From: a bacterium
GTDB taxonomy: Bacteria; SZUA-79; Acidulodesulfobacterales; Acidulodesulfobacteraceae
Direction: 5' to 3'
NCBI GenBank assembly: GCA_021794475.1
Contig: JAJYQS010000013.1
Location: 1 to 58,916, forward strand
Length of the DNA: 58,916 nt
Shown here: one piece after another, positions 8,480 to 17,612 of the stretch
Position numbering within the stretch: position 1 is the first letter of the stretch
How the letters are laid out: each line of letters starts with the position of its first letter
Notes under the pieces: model-generated
The model's input: the letters and a program-made list of their open reading frames with translations, nothing else
Databases searched by the model: none
What the model was told of the DNA's origin: nothing
Program-made: the position numbers and the translations under genes

Positions 8480-10024
8480 ATGAAAATATCGATATCTTAT
8501 CCGCCCTTAGAATCTGGAAAAGGAATACCGTTGCTGTCTCAAAATAGGCAGTTTCAATGGTTTAAGAATCCGACTTATATATATCCCGTAGTTCCGGCTT
8601 GCGCAGCTACTCTTTTAAACAAAAACGGTTTTGAAGTGTTTTGGGACGACGCCATAGCCGAAGGACTTTCTTATAATGAATGGCTATCCCGCATTTTAAA
8701 AGAAAAACCTGACGCAATAGCAATAGAAACAAAAACGCCTGTGGTAAAAAGACACTGGAAAATAATTAACGATATAAAAGAAAACTTTAAAAAAACATAT
8801 GGCGATAAATTTATTCCTGCGGTTATTTTAATGGGCGACCATGTAACCGCTCTTCCGGAAGAATCATTAAAAAATTCAGATGTTGATTTTATTATAACCG
8901 GAGGCGATTATGATTTTTCTTTGCTTGGTTTATGCAAAAGCCTTAAAACTTGCGGCGGAGTCAAAGGATTTATTGATTTTATCGATAATGCAAACAAGCA
9001 GGGGTTGCCTTCTCTCAAAAAAGTTGATTTACCTAAAGGCGTTTATTATCGCCTGAACAGTGAAATTAAAAATACGGGTAAGGTTGACATAACGGAAAAT
9101 GATTTAAATTTATTGCCGTTTATTGACAGAAATCTTACAAAATGGAAACTCTACGCATATAAAAACGGCAATTTTAAATTTACTCCAGGCGCTTATATGA
9201 TGGCTGGACGGGATTGTTGGTGGGGAAAATGCAAATTTTGTTCATGGACTACGCTTTATCCTTCAAAAACATTCAGAACTTTACCAGTAAAAAGATATTT
9301 AGACGAAACAGGCTATCTTATCAATGATTTAAAGGTTAAGGAAATATTTGACGACAGCGGATGTTTTCCCCGCGGAAAATGGCTGAAAGAATTTTCGTTG
9401 GAACATATTGAAAGAGGATACAACAAAAAAGTTGTAATGGGCTGCAATATGCGGGTTGGAGCGCTAAACGATGAAGAATGGAAACTTTTAAAAAAAGCAA
9501 ATTTCAGATTTGTTTTAATAGGTCTTGAATCTATGACCCAATCGACTTTAGACAGGTTAGACAAGGGAATAAAAATTGAACAGATTGAAGAAACCGTAAA
9601 ATCCGCTAAAAAAGCGGGGCTTGAGCCTCATATTACGACTATGGTGGGCTATCCGTGGGAAACGAAAGAAGATGCGGTTAAAACTATTGAATTTGCGAAA
9701 TATTTATTTAAAAAGGGCTATATAGATACGCTTCAGGCAACAATCGTAGTCCCGTATCCGGGAACCCCGATGTTTGAAGAAGCAAGGCAAAACGGCTGGC
9801 TTTTGACGGAAGACTGGGACAGGTATGATATGAAAGAATCCGTCTGGAAAAGTCCCGTATCAAACGACGATATTTTAAAATTTACCCAGTCGCTTTATAC
9901 ATCGGCGCTTAATCCGGCGTTTGTAATAAGGAAAGTTTTTTCTGTCAGGAATATTTCGGATATTAAGTTTTTGTTTAAAGCAGGTAAAAAACTAATGGCT
10001 CATTTTACGGATTTTAAGGGGTAA
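8480..10024 (+). CDS. B12-binding-domain radical SAM enzyme with C-x4-C-x2-C motif
   Basis: The 514-residue protein has the layout of class B radical SAM enzymes: an N-terminal cobalamin-binding-like domain (about 1-170, starting MKISISYPPLESGKG) and a TIM-barrel radical SAM domain (about 230-430). The cluster cysteines are Cys246, Cys251 and Cys254 in DCWWGKCKFCSW, one residue wider than the canonical CxxxCxxC. Further family marks are VLIGLESMTQSTLDRLDKG and TTMVGYPWETKEDA. Such enzymes mostly methylate or rearrange unreactive carbons, often in lipids, antibiotics or peptides. The next gene begins two nucleotides after its stop, coupling it to a glycosyltransferase, so a glycan or lipid-carrier modification is the likely job. 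The substrate is unknown. Confidence 0.85.
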   Translation: MKISISYPPLESGKGIPLLSQNRQFQWFKNPTYIYPVVPACAATLLNKNGFEVFWDDAIAEGLSYNEWLSRILKEKPDAIAIETKTPVVKRHWKIINDIKENFKKTYGDKFIPAVILMGDHVTALPEESLKNSDVDFIITGGDYDFSLLGLCKSLKTCGGVKGFIDFIDNANKQGLPSLKKVDLPKGVYYRLNSEIKNTGKVDITENDLNLLPFIDRNLTKWKLYAYKNGNFKFTPGAYMMAGRDCWWGKCKFCSWTTLYPSKTFRTLPVKRYLDETGYLINDLKVKEIFDDSGCFPRGKWLKEFSLEHIERGYNKKVVMGCNMRVGALNDEEWKLLKKANFRFVLIGLESMTQSTLDRLDKGIKIEQIEETVKSAKKAGLEPHITTMVGYPWETKEDAVKTIEFAKYLFKKGYIDTLQATIVVPYPGTPMFEEARQNGWLLTEDWDRYDMKESVWKSPVSNDDILKFTQSLYTSALNPAFVIRKVFSVRNISDIKFLFKAGKKLMAHFTDFKG

Positions 10025-10025
10025 T

Positions 10026-10976
10026 GTGCATTCTTTAGTTTCGATTATAATAACGACAAAAAACGAAGAAAAAAATATTGGGCTATGTCTTAAAAGTATA
10101 AGATGCCAATCGTATGACAATATAGAAATTATCGTGGTGGATAACCGGTCGAGCGATAAAACAAAAGAAATTGCAGCTGAATTTACCGATTTGATTTACG
10201 ATAAAGGACCTGAAAGGTCGGCTCAAAGAAATTACGGCGTCAGCGTAAGTCATGGAGAATATGTTATATATATAGATGCGGATATGATTTTAGCGCCGTT
10301 TGTTATAGAATCTTGCGTCGCCGCATTTAAGAACAGCCTTTTAGTCGTCGGATTATATATACCTGAAATAATACTGGGCAACGGGTTATTTTGCAAAACA
10401 AGAAGATTTGAAAGGTCTTTTTATAACGCTACTCCTATAGATGCAGTAAGATTTGTGAAAAAGGATATTTTCATTAAAATAAACGGTTTTGATGAAAGTT
10501 TTTCAGGACCGGAAGATTGGGATTTTAACAGAAAAATTTCAAGTTTTGGTGAGCTTAAGCTTATAAGCGGTTACAAAATTTTATCTGAAGAAAAAGAGGT
10601 AAGGGAATGGAAGAAAAATGGTTTTTCAAAAGAAATTACAAATTTTTTAATTTCAAACGGGATTAGCCCTAATGATTTAAATAATAAATATAATAATGTA
10701 ATATTTCATAATGAAACAAACGTAAATTTATCAAAATATTTTAGCAAAAAATCTTATTACATGAAGAGTTTTGACATTTATATAAATAAATGGGGCAAAA
10801 ATGATATTATAATTAAGAAACAATTTGGCTTATATTACAGATATATTGGAGTTTTTATAGAAAACGGCAAATGGAGAAAATTATTTAGACATCCGCTGTT
10901 AACGGTTTATATGTATTTTTTAAAAGGCGCGGTAGGGGCTGTATACATTAAGCATAAATTATTAAAAAATAGTTAA
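10026..10976 (+). CDS. GT2 glycosyltransferase
   Basis: The 316-residue transferase starts at GTG 10026, two bases after the radical SAM stop. That start puts the nucleotide-binding strand VSIIITTKNEEKNIG at the very N-terminus, as usual. VVDNRSSDKTKEIA and the DxD-type YIDADMIL follow, and GFDESFSGPEDWDFNRKI carries the acidic ED motif near the acceptor site. The C-terminal 100 residues are basic with weakly hydrophobic patches and may contact the membrane. Together with the radical SAM gene it forms a tightly spaced pair. Donor and acceptor sugars cannot be deduced. Confidence 0.86.
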   Translation: MHSLVSIIITTKNEEKNIGLCLKSIRCQSYDNIEIIVVDNRSSDKTKEIAAEFTDLIYDKGPERSAQRNYGVSVSHGEYVIYIDADMILAPFVIESCVAAFKNSLLVVGLYIPEIILGNGLFCKTRRFERSFYNATPIDAVRFVKKDIFIKINGFDESFSGPEDWDFNRKISSFGELKLISGYKILSEEKEVREWKKNGFSKEITNFLISNGISPNDLNNKYNNVIFHNETNVNLSKYFSKKSYYMKSFDIYINKWGKNDIIIKKQFGLYYRYIGVFIENGKWRKLFRHPLLTVYMYFLKGAVGAVYIKHKLLKNS

Positions 10977-11043
10977 TTGCGGCAGGAACAATACTGGATT
11001 AAACGCAGTATCTTAGATAATATTAATTAGCGAGAAATATGAA

Positions 11044-11945
11044 ATGAAAAAGAGTATATATAAAAAAATAGAAGAAAGACTGATATCGCTTGTTGCCAAA
11101 AATAGACGTACATATAAAATTGCAAGATTTTTTGGTATCCCAATGCAGAAATTTTTCATTTTTCCAAAATATTTTATAATAAAAAATATTTTATAATATT
11201 TATAATAAAGGATTTTAATTATGAATTAAAAATACTAACCATTAAAAAAACAGACGAAAGTTTTTATGTTAGAAAAAATAATTTTTTTAATGATATTCTG
11301 GATATTTATGAAATCTTTATTAATAAAGAATATGAGACAGGCTTTTTCAATTATTATGATGGAATTATAGGGGAGGGGGAGTTAATTATTGATATTGGTG
11401 CATTTATTGGCGACACAGCTGTATTTTTTGGTAGAAAAGGTGCTGTAGTTTATGCTTATGAACCCTCTAAGGAACTTTATGAAACAGCCAAAAAAAATAT
11501 TGAGCTAAATAACATTAACGCAAAGATTTTCAATGTGGGCATAGGCAATAAGAATACTAATGTTAAGATGACCCACAATCAAAAAGATATAGCTGACGCA
11601 GGAAGTTTTGTTATATTCGATAAATTTGAGTCTATAGAGAAAACTCATAAAGATAGATTTCTATTCACCGAAGAAATAAAACTTATTTCTTTAGATGAAG
11701 TTTTAGAACAGTTTGAATCGGTTTATTTATTAAAAATGGATTGCGAAGGATGCGAGTTTCCGGCAATTTCCTCTGTAAAAGATGAAAATTTGCAAAAAAT
11801 AAAATATATCATAATGGAACTTCATTTTATAAATGTATTTGACCCTGGTGTTATAGCTTCTAAACTGGAAGCTAATAATTTTGAAGTCTTTTTTGATAAT
11901 AAAAATGGTATTTATGGTATGCTATACGCTAAAAATTTATCTTAA
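11044..11945 (+). pseudogene. FkbM-type methyltransferase gene interrupted by a 17-bp duplication
   Basis: Two reading frames together make one FkbM-family SAM-dependent methyltransferase. The first runs from ATG 11044 to TAA near 11188 (residues ending FPKYFIIKNIL). The second is open from before 11163 to the stop at 11945, holding SAM motif I (IDIGAFIGDTAVFF), AYEPSKELY, and the FkbM-like MDCEGCEFPAISSV. Between them, 16 bases at 11166-11181 recur at 11183-11198, a 17-bp period. Deleting one period joins the frames exactly, reading FPKYFIIFIIKDFNYELK. A shorter C-terminal product from GTG 11535 (136 residues) would lack motif I. The gene may be dead, or be switched by slippage. Confidence 0.85.
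11166..11198 (+). repeat. 17-bp-period tandem duplication causing a frameshift
   Basis: Positions 11166-11181 and 11183-11198 are identical over 16 bases (AAAATATTTTATAATA). Because 17 is not a multiple of three, the extra unit throws the methyltransferase reading frame out of phase and brings a TAA into frame. Confidence 0.9.
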
Positions 11946-12001
11946 ATTCTTTAATATTATAAATAAAAATGCACAACTATTTATAATTAAATAATTAATT
12001 C

Positions 12002-13075
12002 ATGGAAATAATTAACAAACCAGTTCTAACGGAAGACTTAAAATTCAGTATTTTGATGCCCACTTATAATGGTTCTAAATGGGTAAGGCAGACAATAAAC
12101 AGTATTTTGAGACAATCTTATTCTAATTTTGAATTAATTATTTCTGACGACTGTTCAACGGATAATACGCTTGATATTGTAAAAAAGTATAAAGATAATA
12201 GGATAAAAATATTTAAAAATGATGTCAATTTTGGTTATCCAGGAAATCTTGAAAAAGCTCGTATGTTATCTTCAATGGATTCTGATATTCTTTATTTAAT
12301 GGGACAAGATGATATACTTGCAAAAGATGCTCTATTGAAAACATATAAAGCTTTTAAAATCGGCGAAGAAATAGGTGTTGTTAGCAGAGCATATTATCAT
12401 TTCACCGGAAATAATTTTCAGGCAGGGAATAGAAATTCGGCTAAACCTATTAGCTCTGAAACGATAACTATAATAAATTCATTTGATGACTTTATTAAAG
12501 AAAATAATTCTAAAAAAGATGAAGAAATTTTAAGTTATACTACTTTAATATCTTCAATTGGTCAACTTTCAGGACTATCATATCGTAAATGCTGTATAGA
12601 TATTCCTTTTCATAAAGATATTTTCGTATCTCATATCTATCCATTTTTAAGTATATTAAAAAAATATAAAGCGGTATATTTAAATGATTATATTGTTGCC
12701 GTTAGAATCGAAAGCTCCCAATGCATCCATGTTTCTTCAATCTATAAAGTCTCTCCTCTAAAATCTTGGGTCGATATGTTTAATAATATTTTTAATGATA
12801 AAAAATATGATAATTTAAGAAAAATATTAATTAACGATTCATCTAAAAAGATTGAAGGTATTTTGCAGATTAAGAATTTTGGGCAAACAAAATATTATTA
12901 TAGAGAAATATTGCTTTATATAAAATATAGACCCGAAAATTTAATTTCCATTAGGTTTTGGACATATACCTTAGGTTCTTTAGTTATGCCAAAACGATTG
13001 CTAATTAAAATAATAGGTTATTATAAAAATAACATTCTCGCTAAAGGTATGAAAAATGTCAAAATTAAATACTAA
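12002..13075 (+). CDS. GT2 glycosyltransferase
   Basis: A 357-residue GT-A-fold transferase. It opens with FSILMPTYNGSKWVRQTINSI, followed by ELIISDDCSTDNT and the DxD-like YLMGQDDILAKDAL. The C-terminal half is less conserved and ends in a strongly basic tail (KNVKIKY). It overlaps the next methyltransferase gene by 20 bp, pointing to translational coupling. Base composition here is even more A/T-rich than in genes before 10.9 kb. Sugar specificity is unknown. Confidence 0.86.
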   Translation: MEIINKPVLTEDLKFSILMPTYNGSKWVRQTINSILRQSYSNFELIISDDCSTDNTLDIVKKYKDNRIKIFKNDVNFGYPGNLEKARMLSSMDSDILYLMGQDDILAKDALLKTYKAFKIGEEIGVVSRAYYHFTGNNFQAGNRNSAKPISSETITIINSFDDFIKENNSKKDEEILSYTTLISSIGQLSGLSYRKCCIDIPFHKDIFVSHIYPFLSILKKYKAVYLNDYIVAVRIESSQCIHVSSIYKVSPLKSWVDMFNNIFNDKKYDNLRKILINDSSKKIEGILQIKNFGQTKYYYREILLYIKYRPENLISIRFWTYTLGSLVMPKRLLIKIIGYYKNNILAKGMKNVKIKY

Positions 13076-13751
13076 CGATAAACCATTTGATAAACTGTAT
13101 TCTGCTTTATACCATAATAAATTTTTGGAGAAAATATTCCATACAACGGTATATAATTTAAAAAGAGATTTGAAAGATTGTAAATCTGTTTTAGATTTAG
13201 GATGCGGAAAAGATTCGCCTTTACAATATTGTAAATCGATTAAATATAGCGTGGGGGTTGAAGCCTTTAAGCCTTCTTTAGAGGCATCAAAATCAAAAAA
13301 AATACATTCAAAGTATATTAATGAAAATATATTAAATGTTGATTTTGAAGAAAATTCTTTCGATGCTGTTATTATGATAGAAATTATTGAGCATCTTAAT
13401 AAAGAAGATGCTGTAAATTTAATAAAAAAAGCAAATGAATGGGCTAAAAATAAGCTTATACTTACAACACCTAATGGATATTTGCCTCAAAATGAATATG
13501 ATTCCAATGTTTTGCAAAACCATTTATGTGGTTTTAATATAAACGAATTAAAAAGTTTAGGATTTAAAGTATATGGCTCAGCAGGTCTGAAAATTTTATA
13601 CAGTGAACAGAAAAACAAAAATGATAATGAAATAGGTTGGATTAGAAAACCGGTAGTTTTTTGGACAATTATAGCTGGCGTAAGTAGATTATTTACTTAT
13701 TATTTACCTATTTATGCGTTTGAATTATACGGGGTGAGAAACAAACAATAA
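13056..13751 (+). CDS. Class I SAM-dependent methyltransferase
   Basis: A 231-residue Rossmann-fold methyltransferase. Motif I is visible as VLDLGCGKDSPLQY (about residue 43), the acidic strand-2 end as VGVEAFKPSLE, and motif IV as FDAVIMIEIIEHL (about 108). The C-terminal 40 residues contain a hydrophobic segment (FWTIIAGVSRLFTYYLPIYAF), suggesting membrane contact. Its start lies inside the end of the preceding glycosyltransferase and the next gene starts two bases after its stop, so the three form one translational unit. A likely role is O- or C-methylation of a sugar or lipid of the glycan, which is inferred from context only. Confidence 0.8.
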   Translation: MSKLNTNDKPFDKLYSALYHNKFLEKIFHTTVYNLKRDLKDCKSVLDLGCGKDSPLQYCKSIKYSVGVEAFKPSLEASKSKKIHSKYINENILNVDFEENSFDAVIMIEIIEHLNKEDAVNLIKKANEWAKNKLILTTPNGYLPQNEYDSNVLQNHLCGFNINELKSLGFKVYGSAGLKILYSEQKNKNDNEIGWIRKPVVFWTIIAGVSRLFTYYLPIYAFELYGVRNKQ

Positions 13752-13753
13752 TT

Positions 13754-14884
13754 ATGTTAAATAATAAGAAATCAAATAAAAAAATATTTGCTTTTATGAA
13801 TTCATATTCTTCAGGAAAAAGTGGCGGGGACGTTTTATTTTTGGAACTTTGTAAATATTTTAATCAATATGCTGAAATAACCGTCATCACTTCATGTTTA
13901 GGCAAAAAACTTGCCTTAGAATACTGCGATAATTTAAATTTTATTATCACTGATAAACGAAAACATTTTAAAAATATTATTTTTACATACCTCTTTAGAG
14001 GAATTAAAGCGCTATTCTTTAGAATTAAATTAAAAATCGGGGATGTCCTTTATGGGACTTCAGATTTCCTGCCTGATGTACTTCCTATATTTTTTTACAA
14101 ATTATATAATAAAAAAGTTATGTGGGTGCAAAAAATATATCATATAATACCCAGTAATAGAAAATTTTCATCCTATGCACAAAATTTTAGTTTTTTTTTG
14201 ATAAAATTATTGTGTAATAAAATTATAGTAATAAATAGTAATGTTAAAGAATATTTAATAAAAAAAGGTTTTGATGAAAAAAAAATTGAAATAATTTATC
14301 CGGGCATTAATTTAAATGATATTCGAAATAAAAAATATAAAGATTGCACTAATTATAGTGCTGTATTTGTCAGCAGATTGACAGAATCCAAAGGAATATA
14401 TGAACTTATAGAGATTTGGAGTTTAGTTTGTAAGAAAATAAACAATGCCAAGCTTGCGGTTATTGGCTCAGGAGATACAGAAATTATTAACGGACTGGCA
14501 GGACTGATAAAAGTCAAAAATCTTGAAAATAATATTAACATGCTTGGTTATCTAAAAAATAATGACATGTATTCAATTATCCAATCAAGCAAGTTATTTG
14601 TATTTCCAAGTCACGAGGAGGGGTTTGGTTTGTCTATTGCTGAAGCAATGGCTCTTGAGACTCCTGTTATAGTTTATAATTTAGATGTTTATAAAGAAAT
14701 ATATGAAGATTCAGTTACTTATGCTGAACTTCTAAATACTGCCCAATTTGCTGATAAAATTGTTAAATTATTAAATGATGAAAAATTATTGGCTTATTAT
14801 TCAAAATTGGGGTTAGAGATTGTAAAAAGATATGATATATCAAAATGTGCAGAAAAAGAACTTACAATAATGGGATTTATATAA
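13754..14884 (+). CDS. GT4-family glycosyltransferase (GT-B fold)
   Basis: The 376-residue protein has the two-domain layout of retaining GT-B transferases. The N-terminal acceptor domain (to about 190) begins KIFAFMNSYSSGKSGGD. The C-terminal donor domain begins SAVFVSRLTESKGIYELI. It carries the nucleotide-sugar signature KLFVFPSHEEGFGLSIAEAMALETPVI, in which the E-x7-E motif contacts the donor. It is directly downstream of the methyltransferase and 17 nt before the large GT-C-like gene. It probably adds a sugar to the lipid-linked oligosaccharide on the cytoplasmic side; the sugar is unknown. Confidence 0.87.
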   Translation: MLNNKKSNKKIFAFMNSYSSGKSGGDVLFLELCKYFNQYAEITVITSCLGKKLALEYCDNLNFIITDKRKHFKNIIFTYLFRGIKALFFRIKLKIGDVLYGTSDFLPDVLPIFFYKLYNKKVMWVQKIYHIIPSNRKFSSYAQNFSFFLIKLLCNKIIVINSNVKEYLIKKGFDEKKIEIIYPGINLNDIRNKKYKDCTNYSAVFVSRLTESKGIYELIEIWSLVCKKINNAKLAVIGSGDTEIINGLAGLIKVKNLENNINMLGYLKNNDMYSIIQSSKLFVFPSHEEGFGLSIAEAMALETPVIVYNLDVYKEIYEDSVTYAELLNTAQFADKIVKLLNDEKLLAYYSKLGLEIVKRYDISKCAEKELTIMGFI

Positions 14885-14901
14885 TATTGATATATAATTG
14901 A

Positions 14902-17610
14902 ATGTTGAAATTTAAAAATAAAATTATAGAAAAAATAAATTATCACAAATTCCCTATAATTATTTTCATTGTATTATCTTTTGTCCCTTTTTTATGGTTA
15001 TACAATAAAAATGGGACATTTTTAGGGATGGGTGATTTTGGGCTACTTTTTGTGTTTTATCATACTAATTATTTATTAAAAATAGCCCCCTATTTAATTA
15101 CTTCAGATAGTGCTATACCTGTTTTTAATGTGATATATTACCCATTTGCTGCAATATTTTCTTTTATTTTTTATATTTTGGGCAGTAATTATCAAAACTC
15201 TCAAATATTATTTTTTAGTTTAATTTTATTTATTGCAATATTTTATTTTTATTTATTTAGTCTAGCAGTTTTTGAAATGCTTGATTTTATTCCTAATAAA
15301 AAAGCTGCATCAATTTCAGCTATTTTTTATATCTTTAATTTTTTTATATTAATATTTTTTATATTTATACCATGGGCTATTTATTTACTGCCTATTGTTA
15401 GTATTATTCTTTATTATTCCATTGAAGCAGTAAAAAAACAAAAAATATCTTTAATATTATTAATTTCGTTATTTTTTTCATTATTTATAATTAATTTAGA
15501 TCTTGTTCAATATTACTATCAATTAATTTTTTTAACTTTATTTTTTATTTTTTATTATTTACTTAATAAAGAAAACATATTTGATTACTTAAACAAAAAT
15601 TTAAAATTTTTATTAAAAACATTTTTTATAATTATATTTATAAATATATGGTGGCTATTACCATTTCTTAACTATTCTCTGGGAACATATTTGCATATCA
15701 AAAAAAGTGCGGTTAGTTTTAGACATGCATACACAGCTTTGGCTTCATTTTCACACATAACTAATATATTAAGTTATTTAAGAAATGTAGGATATAGACC
15801 ATCGTTTTTCTGGTTTTTTAAGCAACGACATTATGGATGGGATAAGATTTATTATTCAACATTCTTTATTTTTTTGGGATTCTTAATTACTTTTATAATA
15901 TTAATCCCAATAATTAAAAATCCCAAAAAATTCTTTATAATTTTAATGCTTTATTTGACAAGTATTTATTTTGCGACGGGATACAATAACCCTTTTAAAA
16001 ATTTAAAATTATGGATATTGCAACATATACCATTTTCATTTATGTATTTTAGCGGCAATGTATTTCTAATTTACATCATTGTATCCGCATCTATTTTATT
16101 CGGTGCAGGTATAACTATAATATATGAATTTATTAAACTTAAATCAGGAAAGAAATTAAGTATAATTATTTTATCTATTATTATGTTAACTACTTGTATA
16201 ATATATGCTTTCCCTATGTTTTCTTATAATATATTTAATGGATATTATAATATGGAGGGCAAAAGAAGTTATTTGATAAAAATCCCATCTTATTATGCCC
16301 AATCAAAAAATTATATTCATAAATATAAAATAAATTCTAATATATTATCATTACCACTTGTTAGTCTTACCTTTTTTTATAAATGGCACCATGGGTACGA
16401 AGGTGCAGTTTACGATGACCTGCTTTTTAGCCATAGCGTAATTATCGCGAATTATTCTATTCAAGGCGATCTGCTTCGATATATACAAGATTACAATTAT
16501 TCTAAAATGTCACATATTTTAGGTATGTTTTCAGTAAAGCATATAGTACTTCAAAATGATATAATATTACCTAAAAGTAATTATATCGCTCTTAATTTTT
16601 ATAGCTCTTATATGAAATATTTATCAAAACCAGAATTAAAATCCATTTTAAACGCCTCAAAAGGCCTAAAATTAGCAAGAAAATTCGGTAAACTTGACAT
16701 ATATAAGCTATCCGATAAATATTTCATGTTCAAAGTATGGACGCCTAAAAGAGTAATATTTGTAAATCATGAGTTAAAATTGCATGATTTAGATAACTAT
16801 ATGATGCCGATTATAATGCAAAATAGCTTTAAAGTCAGAACGGCAGTATTTGCAAGGTTATTTTCTCCAAACAGGCACTCGGAAAGAATAAAAAACTATG
16901 AATTAAATAATATTGCAGACAAATATTCAAAACAATATTCATTAACCAATAAAATATTGGATATTCCCGTTTCTGATAAAATATTAAAAATATCCGAAAC
17001 AGTTAAAAAAATTAATGCGCCTGCTGTTGAATTTAAAGAAATTAACCCTTCAAAATACGCGGTTATAGTGCATAATGCAAAAGCAAGCTTTCCTCTTATC
17101 TTTAATCTAATGTATTTAGCAGGCTGGAATGTTTACCCTCAGATTTATCCTAAAAGAACGGAGGTTAATCGTTCTGAAAATAATTATAATCATAATAATA
17201 ATGCAGGCGATATATCAAAGCAGACTAATGCCGATGCACATAAAAACATAACATTCACGGGTAATAAATTTATTTCCAAAGACATAAACGGAACCGTGCA
17301 GAATAACAATATCCCTGACGGACATATCCTGCAGACTTTGTTTGAAAAACCACTGCCCGCTAAATATCACTTTGTGGCTGACGGTTATTCAAACTCATGG
17401 TGGATTAATCTTAACTATATTAAAAAATTAGGACCGCAGTATTATAAAGTCAACAAAAACGGAACGGTTGATTTTGAACTGATAATTGATTACTGGCCTC
17501 AGAGATTGCTGTATATCGGTTTGATTATTTCCGGTTCATCGCTGTTTATTATAATAGCTTTTCTGATTTATGATGCCGTAAAAAAAAGAAAAAATAAAAA
17601 AAGCGAGTAA
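14902..17610 (+). CDS. Large polytopic membrane protein, probable GT-C-type glycosyltransferase
   Basis: I do not recognise a precise family. The first 430 or so residues of 902 contain about 11-12 hydrophobic helices. An early loop, FLGMGDFGLLF (about 36-46), carries an acidic residue where GT-C enzymes have their catalytic Asp. A periplasmic-type region of about 430 residues follows, with an Asn/His-rich insert at about 755-800 (NNYNHNNNAGD). A final helix (about 870-892) ends in a basic cytoplasmic tail. The layout resembles YfhO-like and AftD-like (DUF3367) proteins that use polyprenyl-phosphate sugars outside the membrane. The DPM1-like gene at 5012 could supply that donor. Base composition becomes less A/T-rich after about 17000, as if the gene were mosaic. 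Confidence 0.6.
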   Translation: MLKFKNKIIEKINYHKFPIIIFIVLSFVPFLWLYNKNGTFLGMGDFGLLFVFYHTNYLLKIAPYLITSDSAIPVFNVIYYPFAAIFSFIFYILGSNYQNSQILFFSLILFIAIFYFYLFSLAVFEMLDFIPNKKAASISAIFYIFNFFILIFFIFIPWAIYLLPIVSIILYYSIEAVKKQKISLILLISLFFSLFIINLDLVQYYYQLIFLTLFFIFYYLLNKENIFDYLNKNLKFLLKTFFIIIFINIWWLLPFLNYSLGTYLHIKKSAVSFRHAYTALASFSHITNILSYLRNVGYRPSFFWFFKQRHYGWDKIYYSTFFIFLGFLITFIILIPIIKNPKKFFIILMLYLTSIYFATGYNNPFKNLKLWILQHIPFSFMYFSGNVFLIYIIVSASILFGAGITIIYEFIKLKSGKKLSIIILSIIMLTTCIIYAFPMFSYNIFNGYYNMEGKRSYLIKIPSYYAQSKNYIHKYKINSNILSLPLVSLTFFYKWHHGYEGAVYDDLLFSHSVIIANYSIQGDLLRYIQDYNYSKMSHILGMFSVKHIVLQNDIILPKSNYIALNFYSSYMKYLSKPELKSILNASKGLKLARKFGKLDIYKLSDKYFMFKVWTPKRVIFVNHELKLHDLDNYMMPIIMQNSFKVRTAVFARLFSPNRHSERIKNYELNNIADKYSKQYSLTNKILDIPVSDKILKISETVKKINAPAVEFKEINPSKYAVIVHNAKASFPLIFNLMYLAGWNVYPQIYPKRTEVNRSENNYNHNNNAGDISKQTNADAHKNITFTGNKFISKDINGTVQNNNIPDGHILQTLFEKPLPAKYHFVADGYSNSWWINLNYIKKLGPQYYKVNKNGTVDFELIIDYWPQRLLYIGLIISGSSLFIIIAFLIYDAVKKRKNKKSE

Positions 17611-17612
17611 TT

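Noticed and set aside
11535-11945. A separate small gene for the C-terminal part of the FkbM methyltransferase
   Set aside because: The same frame is open far upstream and includes the SAM-binding motif, so the segment is the tail of a frameshifted gene rather than an independent one.
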